A stretch of DNA of 32,554 nt from Comamonas sp. Lineage in GTDB: Bacteria; Pseudomonadota; Gammaproteobacteria; Burkholderiales; Burkholderiaceae_C. Numbering within the stretch: position 1 is the first letter of the stretch; the number at the start of each line of letters is the position of its first letter. Positions 1 to 7,983 of the stretch are shown piece after piece. Location: the NCBI RefSeq assembly GCF_009360615.1, contig NZ_SPEY01000063.1, positions 1 through 32,554 on the forward strand. The letters are read 5' to 3'. A program made the translations under genes and the position numbers. The notes beneath the pieces are model-generated. The model ran no database searches, was not told the DNA's origin, and worked only from the letters and a program-made list of their open reading frames with translations.

Positions 1-695
1 TGCCGCCCGGCTATCTGTGCTGCGGCTATCCCCAGCGCGGCTCGGGCCAGTTCGACAAGGCCGAGAAGATGATCACGGACAACCGTGTGCTCTTCCATCG
101 TGTGGCGACCACGCTCAACTACCTGGACATCAAGACCGTGGTGGTGAGCTGCGGAACCTGCTTTGACCAGTTGCAGGGCTACCAGTTCGACAAGATCTTC
201 CCCGGTTGCCGCATCATCGACATCCACGAATATCTGCTCGAGAAGGGCATCACGCTGCAGAACAATGGCGCCTATCTCTACCACGACCCCTGCCATACGC
301 CCATGAAGCAGCAGGACCCGATGAAGACCGTCAAGGCCTTGATGGGCGACAACGTGCTCAAGAGCGAGCGCTGCTGTGGCGAGTCCGGCACGCTGGGCGT
401 GACGCGCCCCGACATCTCCACGCAGATCCGCTTCCGCAAGACCGAAGAGATCCGCAAGGGCGAGGCTGCATTGCGCGACAGCGGTCAGCTGGGGGCCCAG
501 GACAACGTCAAGATCCTGACGAGCTGCCCCAGCTGCCTGCAGGGCCTGAGTCGCTACGGCAACGACCTGAACAACGGTCTGCTCGAAGCCGACTACATCG
601 TGGTCGAGATGGCGCGCGATATCCTGGGCGAGAACTGGATGGCGGAGTATGTCCAGCGCGCCAACCAGGGCGGTATCGAGCGCGTGCTGGTGTGA
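1..695 (+). CDS. C-terminal part of a large FAD/FMN-binding, cysteine-rich (CCG domain) oxidoreductase, cut by the window edge
   Basis: The reading frame is open from the left edge (frame starting at base 3) to a TGA at 693-695, so the first ATG at 69 is internal. The visible part contains the repeated cysteine signatures of heterodisulfide-reductase-like CCG domains: LCCGYP at the left edge, SCGTC, DPCH, RCCGESG and SCPSC. Such domains bind iron-sulfur clusters and pass electrons in lactate/glycolate-oxidase-like and HdrB-like enzymes. The sequence resembles the tail of the very large (over 1,200 residue) DUF3683-type FAD-linked oxidases common in Burkholderiales. That assignment rests on recalled similarity, because the FAD domain lies outside the window. 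The substrate is unknown. The stop codon coincides with the start of an interspersed repeat copy. Confidence 0.8.
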   Translation, partial: PPGYLCCGYPQRGSGQFDKAEKMITDNRVLFHRVATTLNYLDIKTVVVSCGTCFDQLQGYQFDKIFPGCRIIDIHEYLLEKGITLQNNGAYLYHDPCHTPMKQQDPMKTVKALMGDNVLKSERCCGESGTLGVTRPDISTQIRFRKTEEIRKGEAALRDSGQLGAQDNVKILTSCPSCLQGLSRYGNDLNNGLLEADYIVVEMARDILGENWMAEYVQRANQGGIERVLV

Positions 696-729
696 TGTCC
701 CCTGAGTCGCTTCGCGCCGGACGACGCCT
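693..729 (+). repeat. Degenerate copy of the CCCCTG-CGCTTCGCGCC interspersed repeat
   Basis: This stretch starts at the stop codon of the preceding gene. It shares the segments TGAT-TCCCCTG, TCGCTTCGCGCC and GGACGACGCCT, in the same order, with the fuller copies at 12897-12983 and 3821-3909. The TTCCCCC-GGGGG segment of those copies is missing here. Further downstream, 792-808 forms a short hairpin (CACATC, 5-base loop, GATGTG). No gene is seen between 696 and 837. Confidence 0.5.
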
Positions 730-837
730 TCGGCGCGGGGCGGCGCGGCCGGCATAGGCCCTTCCTCGATGTCCCTGGCCTGCGCTGGGGTCACATCGCA
801 GTGATGTGGGTAAGAAGCATTGCAATGGAGATTTCGG

Positions 838-1275
838 ATGTTGGTTGAAAATTGTCCCCTGTGCATTGCCGATGGCGGTGCGCTGGTCTGGCGCGGCGAC
901 AAGCTGCGCGTGATCCGGGCCGCCGAGCAGGGCTTTCCGGCCTTTTATCGCGTGGTCTGGAATGATCATGCCGCCGAGTTCTCGGATCTGAGCGCCACCG
1001 ATCGCATGGTCTGCATGGATGTCGTGGCCCTGGTCGAGCGCGTGCTGCGCGAGCAACTGGCTCCGACCAAGATCAATCTGGCGGCGCTCGGTAACATGGT
1101 GGCGCATCTCCACTGGCATGTGATTGCGCGCTACGACTGGGACAGCCACTTTCCCGCTTCGGTCTGGGCTGGAGCCCAGCGCGAGCGCGATGAAGCCCGA
1201 GAAGCGGCGATTGCCCGCCAGCTGCCGCAGGTGGACGAGATGCTGCAAAAGGCACTGGCCCGCTGGGCTGCGTGA
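838..1275 (+). CDS. HIT (histidine triad) family protein
   Basis: A 145-residue protein of the HIT superfamily, whose members are small nucleotide hydrolases or transferases acting on AMP-linked substrates. The triad is visible as H90-L-H92-W-H94 in HLHWHVIARYDWD, and the middle histidine normally forms the nucleotidyl intermediate. The N-terminal CPLC pair may bind zinc, but this is a guess. I chose the ATG at 838 over the in-frame ATG at 820 because a GGAG Shine-Dalgarno lies about 8 bases upstream of 838 and the protein then begins directly with the conserved ENCPLC segment. A terminator hairpin follows at 1301-1326. The position just ahead of DUF971 and ubiE suggests a housekeeping setting, but the physiological substrate cannot be read from the sequence. 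Confidence 0.88.
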   Translation: MLVENCPLCIADGGALVWRGDKLRVIRAAEQGFPAFYRVVWNDHAAEFSDLSATDRMVCMDVVALVERVLREQLAPTKINLAALGNMVAHLHWHVIARYDWDSHFPASVWAGAQRERDEAREAAIARQLPQVDEMLQKALARWAA

Positions 1276-1300
1276 TGTTTTCGTCTCCGTCGGGAGATCC

Positions 1301-1326
1301 AAAGGGCAGCTCCGGGCTGCCCTTTT
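1301..1326 (+). terminator. Rho-independent terminator after the HIT gene
   Basis: A perfect 10-bp stem (AAAGGGCAGC, loop TCCGG, GCTGCCCTTT) is followed by T and then ATGC. It lies 25 bases after the HIT stop codon and 23 bases before the DUF971 start. It may attenuate rather than fully separate the two genes. Confidence 0.75.
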
Positions 1327-1348
1327 ATGCATTGATTAGGAGAAAACC

Positions 1349-1768
1349 ATGGCAGGACTGCAAGCCAATACTCCCACCCCCCAGTCGCTGACCGTGCATG
1401 GTGCATCGCGCGTGCTGGAGGTCTCTTATTCGGACGGCAAGACTTTCCGGATTCCGTTCGAGCTGCTGCGCGTGTACTCGCCCTCGGCCGAAGTCCAGGG
1501 CCACGGTCCGGGCCAGGAGGTGCTGCAGACCGGCAAGCGCGATGTGGGCATCAGCACCATCGAGCCGGTGGGCAACTACGCCATCAAGCCCTTCTTCAGC
1601 GATGGGCACGAGAGCGGTCTGTACACCTGGGAATACCTCTACCAGCTGGGCAGCCAGCAGGATGCGCTGTGGCAGCAATATCTCCAGCGCCTGCAGGAGG
1701 CAGGGCTGGATCGCGACACGCCCATGCCCGAGAAGGGGGCCGGCGGCCATGGCTGCAGCGTGCATTGA
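1349..1768 (+). CDS. DUF971 domain protein (gamma-butyrobetaine hydroxylase-like N-terminal domain)
   Basis: A 139-residue protein matching the DUF971/GBBH-like N-terminal family. Recognisable segments are LEVSYSDGKTFRIPFELLRVYSPSAEVQGHG, here spanning about residues 25-52, followed by VGISTIEPVGNYAIKPFFSDGHESGLYTW. The family is found alone, or fused to Mrp/ApbC iron-sulfur carriers and to Fe(II)-dependent hydroxylases, and its role is not established. The start is supported by AGGAG a few bases upstream of the ATG. The C-terminus ends in a Gly/His/Cys-rich tail (GGHGCSVH) that could hold a metal, which is inference. In betaproteobacteria I recall this gene commonly lying directly upstream of ubiE, as it does here, with a 242-bp gap between them. 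Confidence 0.85.
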   Translation: MAGLQANTPTPQSLTVHGASRVLEVSYSDGKTFRIPFELLRVYSPSAEVQGHGPGQEVLQTGKRDVGISTIEPVGNYAIKPFFSDGHESGLYTWEYLYQLGSQQDALWQQYLQRLQEAGLDRDTPMPEKGAGGHGCSVH

Positions 1769-1867
1769 GCATGGGTCCCGAGGGACTTGCACATCGGCCC
1801 CAAGCCGGCCGCAACGTCCCGCACACGCCACATCGTCCATGCTTGCGGCGCAGGGTTATTGAGGCTG

Positions 1868-1926
1868 GTGCTATATTTCCAATAGCTTGCAGCGCTTGCG
1901 TAATAAGCGTGCGAGGCGAATTCTTT
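1868..1926 (+). repeat. Degenerate ATAGCT-type interspersed palindromic repeat
   Basis: The stretch reads GTGCTATATTTCC, AATAGCTTGC, AGCGCTTGCG, TAATAAGCGTGCG. The CGCTT/AAGCG arms can form a hairpin. It resembles a short repeat that I associate with Comamonadaceae intergenic regions, and further degenerate candidates lie at 10593-10654, 12071-12120 and 28777-28825. The rest of the 1769-2010 gap shows no gene, and I see no convincing ubiE promoter in it. Confidence 0.4.
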
Positions 1927-2010
1927 CCAAAAACCATAGTGCTTCAAAGCCTGTAGCCATACGGGGTTGTCGCTGTACGCGCAAGCACTGCCTGCTTAGC
2001 ATTCTTTGTT

Positions 2011-2742
2011 ATGAGCTCCACACACTTCGGATTCCAGACTGTTGATGAAAGCGAGAAGGCATCGCGCGTACGCGGTGTGTTCGACTCCGTGGCTTCCAAG
2101 TACGACGTCATGAACGACGTGATGTCGGGTGGTCTGCACCGCGCATGGAAGGCGTACACGCTGATGGTGGCCAACCTCAAGGAAGGCGACAAGGCCCTGG
2201 ATATCGCGGGCGGTACAGGGGATCTGTCCCTGGCTTTTTCCAAGAAGGTCGGAGCCAGCGGTCAGGTGGTGCACACCGACATCAATGAAGCCATGCTGCG
2301 CGTGGGGCGCGACCGTTTGACCGACAAGGGCGTGATCCTGCCCACCCTGGTCTGCGATGCGGAAAAGCTGCCGTTTGCCGACAACTATTTCGATCTGGTC
2401 AGCGTGGCCTTCGGTCTTCGCAACATGACGCACAAGGATGTCGCACTCAAGGAAATGAACCGCGTCCTGCGTCCGGGCGGCAAACTGCTGGTGCTGGAGT
2501 TCTCCAAGGTGGCCAAGCCTCTGGAGAAGGCCTATGACTGGTATTCGTTCAAGATTTTGCCGGCCATGGGCAGGATGATTGCCGGCGATGCCGAAAGCTA
2601 TCGCTACCTGGCCGAGTCCATTCGCATGCATCCGGGACAGAAAGAACTCAAGGCCTTGATGCAGCAATGCGGCTTTGGCCATGTGGACTATCACAACATG
2701 ACAGGAGGCGTCTGTGCCTTGCATGTGGGAATCAAGTGTTGA
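2011..2742 (+). CDS. ubiE: Ubiquinone/menaquinone biosynthesis C-methyltransferase UbiE
   Basis: A 243-residue class I SAM-dependent methyltransferase that C-methylates the demethoxy-benzoquinol intermediate in ubiquinone synthesis (and demethylmenaquinol where menaquinone is made). The UbiE signatures are all present: [25 protein letters not shown] near residues 20-44, of which YDVMND is diagnostic, the SAM loop [11 protein letters not shown] at residues 63-73, then [13 protein letters not shown] and the terminal GGVCALHVG. The length is close to that of other UbiE proteins. No strong Shine-Dalgarno precedes the ATG, but the N-terminus [14 protein letters not shown] fits the family. It is followed 51 bp later by the Tim44-domain gene and then by ubiJ and ubiB, giving a quinone-synthesis locus. 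Confidence 0.97.
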   Translation: MSSTHFGFQTVDESEKASRVRGVFDSVASKYDVMNDVMSGGLHRAWKAYTLMVANLKEGDKALDIAGGTGDLSLAFSKKVGASGQVVHTDINEAMLRVGRDRLTDKGVILPTLVCDAEKLPFADNYFDLVSVAFGLRNMTHKDVALKEMNRVLRPGGKLLVLEFSKVAKPLEKAYDWYSFKILPAMGRMIAGDAESYRYLAESIRMHPGQKELKALMQQCGFGHVDYHNMTGGVCALHVGIKC

Positions 2743-2793
2743 GCACGCCTTGTGTGCAGATTTGTAGCGACTTTCTAGAAGAAGGGAGATGAG

Positions 2794-3792
2794 ATGAAGA
2801 AACTTTGGTCAATCGCCTTGGTGGCAATGCTGGTGGTGGCACATGGTCAGGCCGATGCCAAGCGTATGGGCGGTGGTTCATCGTTCGGCAAGCAGTCGGG
2901 CAACGTCACTCAGCGCGAAGCTTCTCGTGCTCCCGCTCAGAATACTCAGCAGGCTGGGCAGCAGAATGCGGCGCAGCAAAACCGTGCTGCCCCGCCTGCA
3001 ACACCGGCGGCAGCCCCCAAGAAGCCCTGGGGTGCGATGCTGGGCGGCCTGGCCGCAGGCCTGGGCCTGGCCTGGCTGGCCAACTCCCTGGGCATGGGCG
3101 AGGCCTTTGCCAATATGCTGATGTTCGGTCTGCTGGCCATGGTGATCATGGTGGTGATCGGCATGATCATGCGCCGCCGCAAGCCTGCGCCTGCCATGCA
3201 GAGCAATCACAGCCCTTTCGCCTTTCAGGGTGCAGGCAATCTGGGCGGTGATGCCAACGCTCCCCAGGCACGCCAGTACAACCCTGAAAAAGTCGGCAAC
3301 GACGCATCGGCTCGTCCTTGGGAGCAGAACCATATTCCCGAAGCTGCAGCGGCGGCCGGCGGCTCCATGATCGGATCTGCACTGTCTGGTTCGCAGAACT
3401 GGGGCGTGCCTGCGGATTTCGATGCGGAAGGCTTTCTCACTGCGGCCAAGCGCAACTTCGTGACGTTGCAGTCGGCCTGGGATCGTTCCGACATCACGAC
3501 CCTGCGCTCCATGATGACGGACGAGATGCTCTCTGAAATCCGCAGCCAGTTGTCCGAACGCGAGACCCAGCGCGCGGGCGAGCCCAACCACACCGATGTG
3601 CTGATGATCGATGCGCAGTTGCTGGGTATCGAGGACCTGGGCAATGGCTACATGGCCAGCGTCGAGTTCTCCGGCATGATCCGCGAAGAGGCCTCGGCAG
3701 GCCCCAGTCCTTTCCGCGAAGTCTGGAACATGACCAAGCCCAAGAGTGGCGCCAGCGGCTGGCTGGTGGCTGGCGTGCAGGCGCTGCAATAA
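2794..3792 (+). CDS. Tim44-like domain inner-membrane protein
   Basis: A 332-residue protein. Residues 1-22 (MKKLWSIALVAMLVVAHGQADA) look like a cleavable signal peptide. A low-complexity Gln/Ala/Pro linker follows (about 35-75), then a glycine-rich and strongly hydrophobic stretch (about 79-125) ending in RRRK that fits one or two membrane segments. The C-terminal part (about 205-332) resembles the Tim44/MRPL45 fold, for example GFLTAAKRNFVTLQSAWDRSD followed by LRSMMTDEML. In mitochondria the Tim44 C-terminal domain binds membrane lipid; the bacterial proteins have no settled function. AGGGAG lies just upstream of the ATG. The gene is between ubiE and ubiJ on the same strand, so a part in quinone or lipid handling is plausible but inferred. 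Confidence 0.82.
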   Translation: MKKLWSIALVAMLVVAHGQADAKRMGGGSSFGKQSGNVTQREASRAPAQNTQQAGQQNAAQQNRAAPPATPAAAPKKPWGAMLGGLAAGLGLAWLANSLGMGEAFANMLMFGLLAMVIMVVIGMIMRRRKPAPAMQSNHSPFAFQGAGNLGGDANAPQARQYNPEKVGNDASARPWEQNHIPEAAAAAGGSMIGSALSGSQNWGVPADFDAEGFLTAAKRNFVTLQSAWDRSDITTLRSMMTDEMLSEIRSQLSERETQRAGEPNHTDVLMIDAQLLGIEDLGNGYMASVEFSGMIREEASAGPSPFREVWNMTKPKSGASGWLVAGVQALQ

Positions 3793-3820
3793 GCACTGCA
3801 GGCGGGGATTGATCGCGACC

Positions 3821-3909
3821 CATGCAAGGGGCTCCAAGCATGGGCCGCCCTGCAGCGATGGTGCCGTCCCCCTTGGGGGGAAGGCGCAAAGCGCCACAGG
3901 GGGGAATCA
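3821..3909 (-). repeat. Full copy (A) of the ~85-bp CCCCCTGTGGCGC interspersed repeat
   Basis: Read on the minus strand from 3909, this matches 12897-12983 over nearly its whole length with a few substitutions and one- or two-base indels. Shared segments include CCCCCTGTGGCGCTT, GCGCCTTCCCCC, GCTTGG and CCCCT-GCATG. It contains the potential hairpins GGCGC-AAA-GCGCC and CCCCC-TT-GGGGG. It fills most of the tim44-ubiJ gap (3793-3931). Confidence 0.7.
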
Positions 3910-3931
3910 ATTTCATGAATAATCGGGGACT

Positions 3932-4543
3932 ATGGCAACACAGTCCCCTTTTTCTTTTCTGGGCGGTCTCGTCGAACGCGTGATGGCCGGCCCCCAAGCT
4001 CCCGAATGGCTGGTGAGTGAGATGCATCAGCGTCTGGTGCTTTTCCTCAACCATGTGCTCATGCAGGAAAAAGAGGCCAGTGATCGCCTCGTGCGCCAGA
4101 AAGGCCGTATTGCGCGCGTGCAATGGCGCCAGTACTCGGTCGCCTTGCTGGTCACCCCTGCCGGTCTGTTCGACCTGGCTCCAGCCGAAGCCGCGCCCGA
4201 TCTCATGCTGGAAGTCACGGAGACCTCTGCGCTGTCGCTGGCCCAGACAGCCTTGCGTGGCGACAAGCCCAGCATCCGCATCGAAGGCGATGTGCAGTTT
4301 GCCGCCGAGATCAACTGGCTGGTGGACAACGTCAAGTGGGACGTGGAGGAGGATCTGGCCCGCCTGATTGGCGATGTGCCGGCCCATACCCTCGCCAAGG
4401 TGGCCCGCACGGCGGCTCAGGGGCTGCGACAGTTCGTCGGCGCACGCATGGGCGGCAAGCCGGCCTCCGCGGGCGATGTGGCCCATCCTGCCAGCACGGC
4501 ACCCGTCGCAGCCATGCCCGGCGCCGATCACATACAGCCATGA
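3932..4543 (+). CDS. ubiJ: Ubiquinone biosynthesis accessory factor UbiJ (SCP2 sterol-carrier domain)
   Basis: A 203-residue protein with an SCP2-like lipid-binding N-terminal half and a UbiJ-type C-terminal helical region. In E. coli UbiJ works with UbiK to bind ubiquinone intermediates in the soluble Ubi complex. The call rests on position (directly before ubiB, sharing an ATGA stop/start overlap at 4540-4543), on the length, and on segments such as [30 protein letters not shown] at about residues 111-140, of which VKWDVEEDL is typical. The last 25 residues are Ala/Pro-rich and likely disordered. The start ATG has a GGGGA purine stretch close upstream. A translationally coupled ubiJ-ubiB pair fits known gene order in proteobacteria. 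Confidence 0.9.
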   Translation: MATQSPFSFLGGLVERVMAGPQAPEWLVSEMHQRLVLFLNHVLMQEKEASDRLVRQKGRIARVQWRQYSVALLVTPAGLFDLAPAEAAPDLMLEVTETSALSLAQTALRGDKPSIRIEGDVQFAAEINWLVDNVKWDVEEDLARLIGDVPAHTLAKVARTAAQGLRQFVGARMGGKPASAGDVAHPASTAPVAAMPGADHIQP

Positions 4544-6108
4544 GCCGCTTTCTGCGAGGCTGGGCCATCCTCTGGGTGGTGTTTCGTTATGGACTCGACG
4601 AGCTGGTGCTCTCCGGGATCCCGCATCCACGACTGCGCAGCCTGCGCGGCGTGCTGACCTTCGGCCGCAAGCTGGACAAGCCACGCGGCGTGCGCCTGCG
4701 CGAGGCGCTGGAAGAGCTGGGGCCGATCTTCGTGAAGTTCGGTCAGGTGCTGTCCACGCGCAGCGACCTGATGCCGCCCGATGTGGCCGAGGAGCTGGCC
4801 AAGCTGCAGGACCGCGTGCCTCCGTTCGATCCCCAGATCGCGGTGGACACCATCGAGCGATCCTTTCGCAAGCCGCTGGAGCAGATCTTCATCAGCTTCG
4901 AGCGCGAGCCGGTGGCCAGCGCCTCGATCGCACAGGTGCACTTTGCCCGGATTCGCGACAAGGCCGGCGTCGAGCACGATGTGGCCGTCAAGGTGCTGCG
5001 CCCGGGCATGAAGTCCGTGATCGACAAGGATCTGGCGCTGATGCACATGATGGCGAGCTGGCTGGAAAAGCTCTCCCGGGATGGCAAGCGTCTCAAGCCC
5101 AAGGAAGTGGTTGCCGAGTTCGACAACTACCTGCACGACGAGCTGGACCTGATCCGAGAGGCCTCCAATGCCGCGCAACTGCGCCGCAACATGGAGGGGC
5201 TGGACCTGGTGCTGATCCCCGAGATCCACTGGGATTACTGCCACACCGACGTGCTGGTGATGGAGCGCATGAAGGGCGTGCCCATCAGCCAGGTCGAGCG
5301 CTTGCGCGAAGCCGGCGTGGACATTCCCAAGCTGGCGCGCGATGGCGTGACCATCTTTTTTACCCAGGTGTTCCGCGACGGCTTCTTTCATGCCGACATG
5401 CACCCGGGCAACATCATGGTCAGCCTGGAGCCCGATACCTTCGGGCGCTATATCTCGCTGGACTTCGGCATCGTCGGCACGCTGACCGAGTTCGACAAGG
5501 AATACCTGGCGCAGAACTTCCTGGCGTTCTTCCGTCGTGACTACAAGCGCGTGGCCGCCTTGCACGTGGAAAGCGGCTGGGTGCCGGCCACGACGCGCGT
5601 CGAGGAGCTGGAAGCCGCCATTCGCGCCGTCTGCGAGCCTTACTTCGACCGGCCGCTTGCCGAAATCTCGCTGGGCATGGTGCTGATGCGCCTGTTCCAG
5701 ACCTCTCGCCGTTTCCAGGTCGAGATCCAGCCCCAACTGGTGCTGCTGCAAAAGACGCTGCTCAACATCGAAGGCCTGGGGCGCCAGCTTGATCCCAACC
5801 TGGATCTCTGGAGCACGGCCAAGCCATTCCTCGAGAAATGGATGCTGGATCAGATGGGGCCGCAGCGACTGTGGCACGAGCTGCAGGCACAGGCACCGCG
5901 TTATGCCAAGATCCTGCCCGATATTCCGCGGGTGCTGCACCAGTATCTGTCCAGACATGGCACCGGCAAAGACAGCGAGGCTCTGCTCAAGGAGCTGCTG
6001 CAGCAGCAGAAAACGACCAATCGCTTGCTGCAGGCCATACTCTGCGGCGGCATCGGTTTCGTCATCGGTCTGGTGGTGCTGCAGGTTCTGCTGCGCATCC
6101 GCTTCTGA
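4540..6108 (+). CDS. ubiB: Ubiquinone biosynthesis regulatory protein kinase/ATPase UbiB
   Basis: A 522-residue member of the UbiB/ADCK atypical kinase family, needed for ubiquinone synthesis and possibly for extracting membrane-bound intermediates. Family motifs are clear: KFGQ at 66-69 (the KxGQ motif), the Ala/Ser-rich loop [10 protein letters not shown] at 125-134, AVK with K151, ELD at 201-203 (ExD), HADMHPGN at 284-291 and LDFG at 307-310. The C-terminal 25 residues are hydrophobic ([19 protein letters not shown]) and should anchor the protein in the inner membrane. The frame remains open far upstream of 4540. I start at 4540 because that ATG overlaps the ubiJ stop and the protein then begins like other UbiB proteins ([10 protein letters not shown]). 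Confidence 0.96.
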   Translation: MSRFLRGWAILWVVFRYGLDELVLSGIPHPRLRSLRGVLTFGRKLDKPRGVRLREALEELGPIFVKFGQVLSTRSDLMPPDVAEELAKLQDRVPPFDPQIAVDTIERSFRKPLEQIFISFEREPVASASIAQVHFARIRDKAGVEHDVAVKVLRPGMKSVIDKDLALMHMMASWLEKLSRDGKRLKPKEVVAEFDNYLHDELDLIREASNAAQLRRNMEGLDLVLIPEIHWDYCHTDVLVMERMKGVPISQVERLREAGVDIPKLARDGVTIFFTQVFRDGFFHADMHPGNIMVSLEPDTFGRYISLDFGIVGTLTEFDKEYLAQNFLAFFRRDYKRVAALHVESGWVPATTRVEELEAAIRAVCEPYFDRPLAEISLGMVLMRLFQTSRRFQVEIQPQLVLLQKTLLNIEGLGRQLDPNLDLWSTAKPFLEKWMLDQMGPQRLWHELQAQAPRYAKILPDIPRVLHQYLSRHGTGKDSEALLKELLQQQKTTNRLLQAILCGGIGFVIGLVVLQVLLRIRF

Positions 6109-6143
6109 GCTATCCCCTTCTTTAGAGTTCGAGGAGTGCCAGC

Positions 6144-7595
6144 GTGCTGCTCTCATTGGTGATCGTCTACCTGTTCGTGACCATCGGCATTGGTCTGTGG
6201 GCCGCCAAACGTGTGAAAAACACGGCGGATTTCGCCATTGCCGGCCGTCATCTGCCGCTCTACATGATCATCACCACCACCTTTGCGACCTGGTTCGGGT
6301 CCGAGCTGGTGCTGGGCGTGCCTGCCAAGTTCATCGAAGGCGGACTGCATGCGCTGGTGGAAGATCCGTTCGGCGCGGGCATGTGCCTGATTCTGGTGGG
6401 GTGCTTTTTCGCCGCCAAGCTCTACCGCATGAATCTGCTGACCATCAGCGACTATTACCGCTCGCGCTACGGCCGGGCTATCGAGGTGGTCTGCTCGCTG
6501 ATCATCATGCTCAGCTATCTGGGCTGGGTCTCGGCCCAGGTCACGGCACTGGGTCTGGTGTTCAACCTGCTCTCGGGCGGTGCCGTCAGCATTCCCATGG
6601 GCATGACGATCGGCGTGCTCTCCGTGCTGGTCTACACGCTGTTCGGAGGCATGTGGTCTGTGGCCGTGACGGATTTCGTGCAGATGATCATTCTGGTGGC
6701 CGGCCTGCTGATTCTGGCCATTTTTGCCGGCGACATGGCGGGCGGTGCGGGCAAGGTGGTCGATCTGGCCACCAGCCGGGACCTCTTCAAGTTTCTCCCC
6801 GAGCCTTCGCTGCATGAAATCGTTTTCTTCATCGGCGCTGCCGTGACCATGATGCTCGGCTCGATTCCGCAGCAGGACATCTTTCAGCGCGTGATGTCTG
6901 CGGACACCGAAAAGTCGGCCGTGCGCGGCACCATCATCGGCGGTGCCTGCTATGTGATCTTTGCCTTCGTGCCCATGTTCCTGGTGGCCAGTGCGCTCAT
7001 CATCATGCCCGCCGAAGCCACGGCACTGCTGGCCGATGATCCGCAGAAGGTGCTGCCCACCCTGGTGATGGACAAGATGCCGTTCGCCATGCAGGTGCTG
7101 TTCTTCGGTGCGCTGCTCTCGGCCATCAAGTCCTGCGCGTCGGCCACCTTGCTGGCTCCCAGCGTGACCTTCACCGAGAACATCTGGCGCCAGTTCCGTC
7201 CCTATACCTCGGACAAGGACAATCTTCGGACCATGCGCGTCAGCGTCCTGGTGTTTGCGGCCTGCGTGCTGGCCTATTCGATCGTCATGCAAGGCACGCC
7301 CATCTATGAGCTGGTCGCCAGCGCCTATCAGGTGCCGCTGGTGGGGGCCTTCGTGCCGCTGGTGTTCGGTCTGTACTGGAAGCGTGCCACCACCCAGGGC
7401 GCGATCAGCGCCGTGGCGCTGGGCATCGGTGTGTGGCTGGCCTTCATGGTCACGCCCGCGCTGAGGCAGGCTTTTCCACAGCAACTCGCTGGTCTTTTGG
7501 CAGCGGTCGCCGGCATGCTCGCCGGATCGCTGCTGCCCCAGTGGCTCCGCAACCATCACCGTGAAACCGAGTCCTTTGCAGGGATCCGGGATTGA
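6144..7595 (+). CDS. Sodium:solute symporter family (SSS) transporter
   Basis: A 483-residue polytopic membrane protein of the SSS/PutP-like superfamily, which imports small solutes with sodium. About 13 hydrophobic segments can be traced. The N-terminal region (VYLFVTIGIGLWAAKRVKN, then DFAIAGRHLPLYM) and FATWFGSELVLG are typical of the family, and YSIVMQGTPIYELVASAYQVPLVGAFVP lies in the late helices. The substrate cannot be told from sequence. The GTG at 6144 is chosen because GAGGAG lies 7 bases upstream and the first helix then begins directly. It starts 35 bp after ubiB, so it may be cotranscribed, but a link to quinone synthesis is not expected. No terminator is seen downstream. Confidence 0.88.
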   Translation: MLLSLVIVYLFVTIGIGLWAAKRVKNTADFAIAGRHLPLYMIITTTFATWFGSELVLGVPAKFIEGGLHALVEDPFGAGMCLILVGCFFAAKLYRMNLLTISDYYRSRYGRAIEVVCSLIIMLSYLGWVSAQVTALGLVFNLLSGGAVSIPMGMTIGVLSVLVYTLFGGMWSVAVTDFVQMIILVAGLLILAIFAGDMAGGAGKVVDLATSRDLFKFLPEPSLHEIVFFIGAAVTMMLGSIPQQDIFQRVMSADTEKSAVRGTIIGGACYVIFAFVPMFLVASALIIMPAEATALLADDPQKVLPTLVMDKMPFAMQVLFFGALLSAIKSCASATLLAPSVTFTENIWRQFRPYTSDKDNLRTMRVSVLVFAACVLAYSIVMQGTPIYELVASAYQVPLVGAFVPLVFGLYWKRATTQGAISAVALGIGVWLAFMVTPALRQAFPQQLAGLLAAVAGMLAGSLLPQWLRNHHRETESFAGIRD

Positions 7596-7656
7596 CAGGG
7601 CAAACCGGCAGCGCCGGGGCTTGCTTGCGCAGCGCAGCAAAACCAGGGGCGGCGCC

Positions 7657-7662
7657 TATAAT
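7657..7662 (+). promoter_or_regulatory. Possible -10 element for the fmdB-DUF502-aspS cluster
   Basis: A perfect TATAAT lies 34 bases before the fmdB-like ATG. No good -35 hexamer stands at 16-18 bp spacing, so the call rests on the -10 match alone and on its place at the head of a same-strand gene cluster. Confidence 0.4.
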
Positions 7663-7696
7663 TGAGGGTTTTTGCACTTTCCCCGTTTTTAGCGCT

Positions 7697-7969
7697 ATGC
7701 CTATCTATGCATACAAGTGTGGCTCCTGCGGCCACGCCAAGGATGTGCTGCAGAAAATCTCGGACGCGCCGCTGACCGTGTGCCCAGCCTGCGGGGCCGA
7801 GGCCTTTTCCAAGCAGCTCACCGCTCCGGGCTTTCAGCTCAAGGGTTCTGGCTGGTATGCCACGGACTTCAAGAACAGCGGCAGCAAGCCGGCTGCAAGC
7901 ACCTCATCGTCCAGTGACAGTGCCGCTGCGCCTGCAGCTGCTGCAGCCCCTGCTCCCGCCAATTCCTGA
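7697..7969 (+). CDS. FmdB-family zinc ribbon protein
   Basis: A 90-residue protein with the FmdB-type regulatory zinc-ribbon domain: MPIYAYKCGSCGH at the N-terminus and VCPACG near residue 35, giving two CxxC knuckles for one zinc. A low-complexity Ser/Ala/Pro tail follows from about residue 60. The family was named after a putative regulator of formamidase/acetamidase operons, but most members are uncharacterised. The frame is open further upstream; the ATG at 7697 gives the conserved MPIYxYxC start and lies downstream of a TATAAT box. It begins the fmdB-DUF502-aspS gene order that I recall as common in betaproteobacteria. Confidence 0.9.
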   Translation: MPIYAYKCGSCGHAKDVLQKISDAPLTVCPACGAEAFSKQLTAPGFQLKGSGWYATDFKNSGSKPAASTSSSSDSAAAPAAAAAPAPANS

Positions 7970-7983
7970 GGCTTACCCACACT

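Noticed and set aside
4123..4539. N-terminal extension of the ubiB frame upstream of 4540
   Set aside because: The extension lies inside ubiJ in another frame and is Arg/Gly-rich; the ATG at 4540 overlapping the ubiJ stop is the natural start.
4528..6156. 542-codon minus-strand frame opposite ubiB
   Set aside because: It is antisense to a gene with all UbiB motifs and has no ribosome site or domain.
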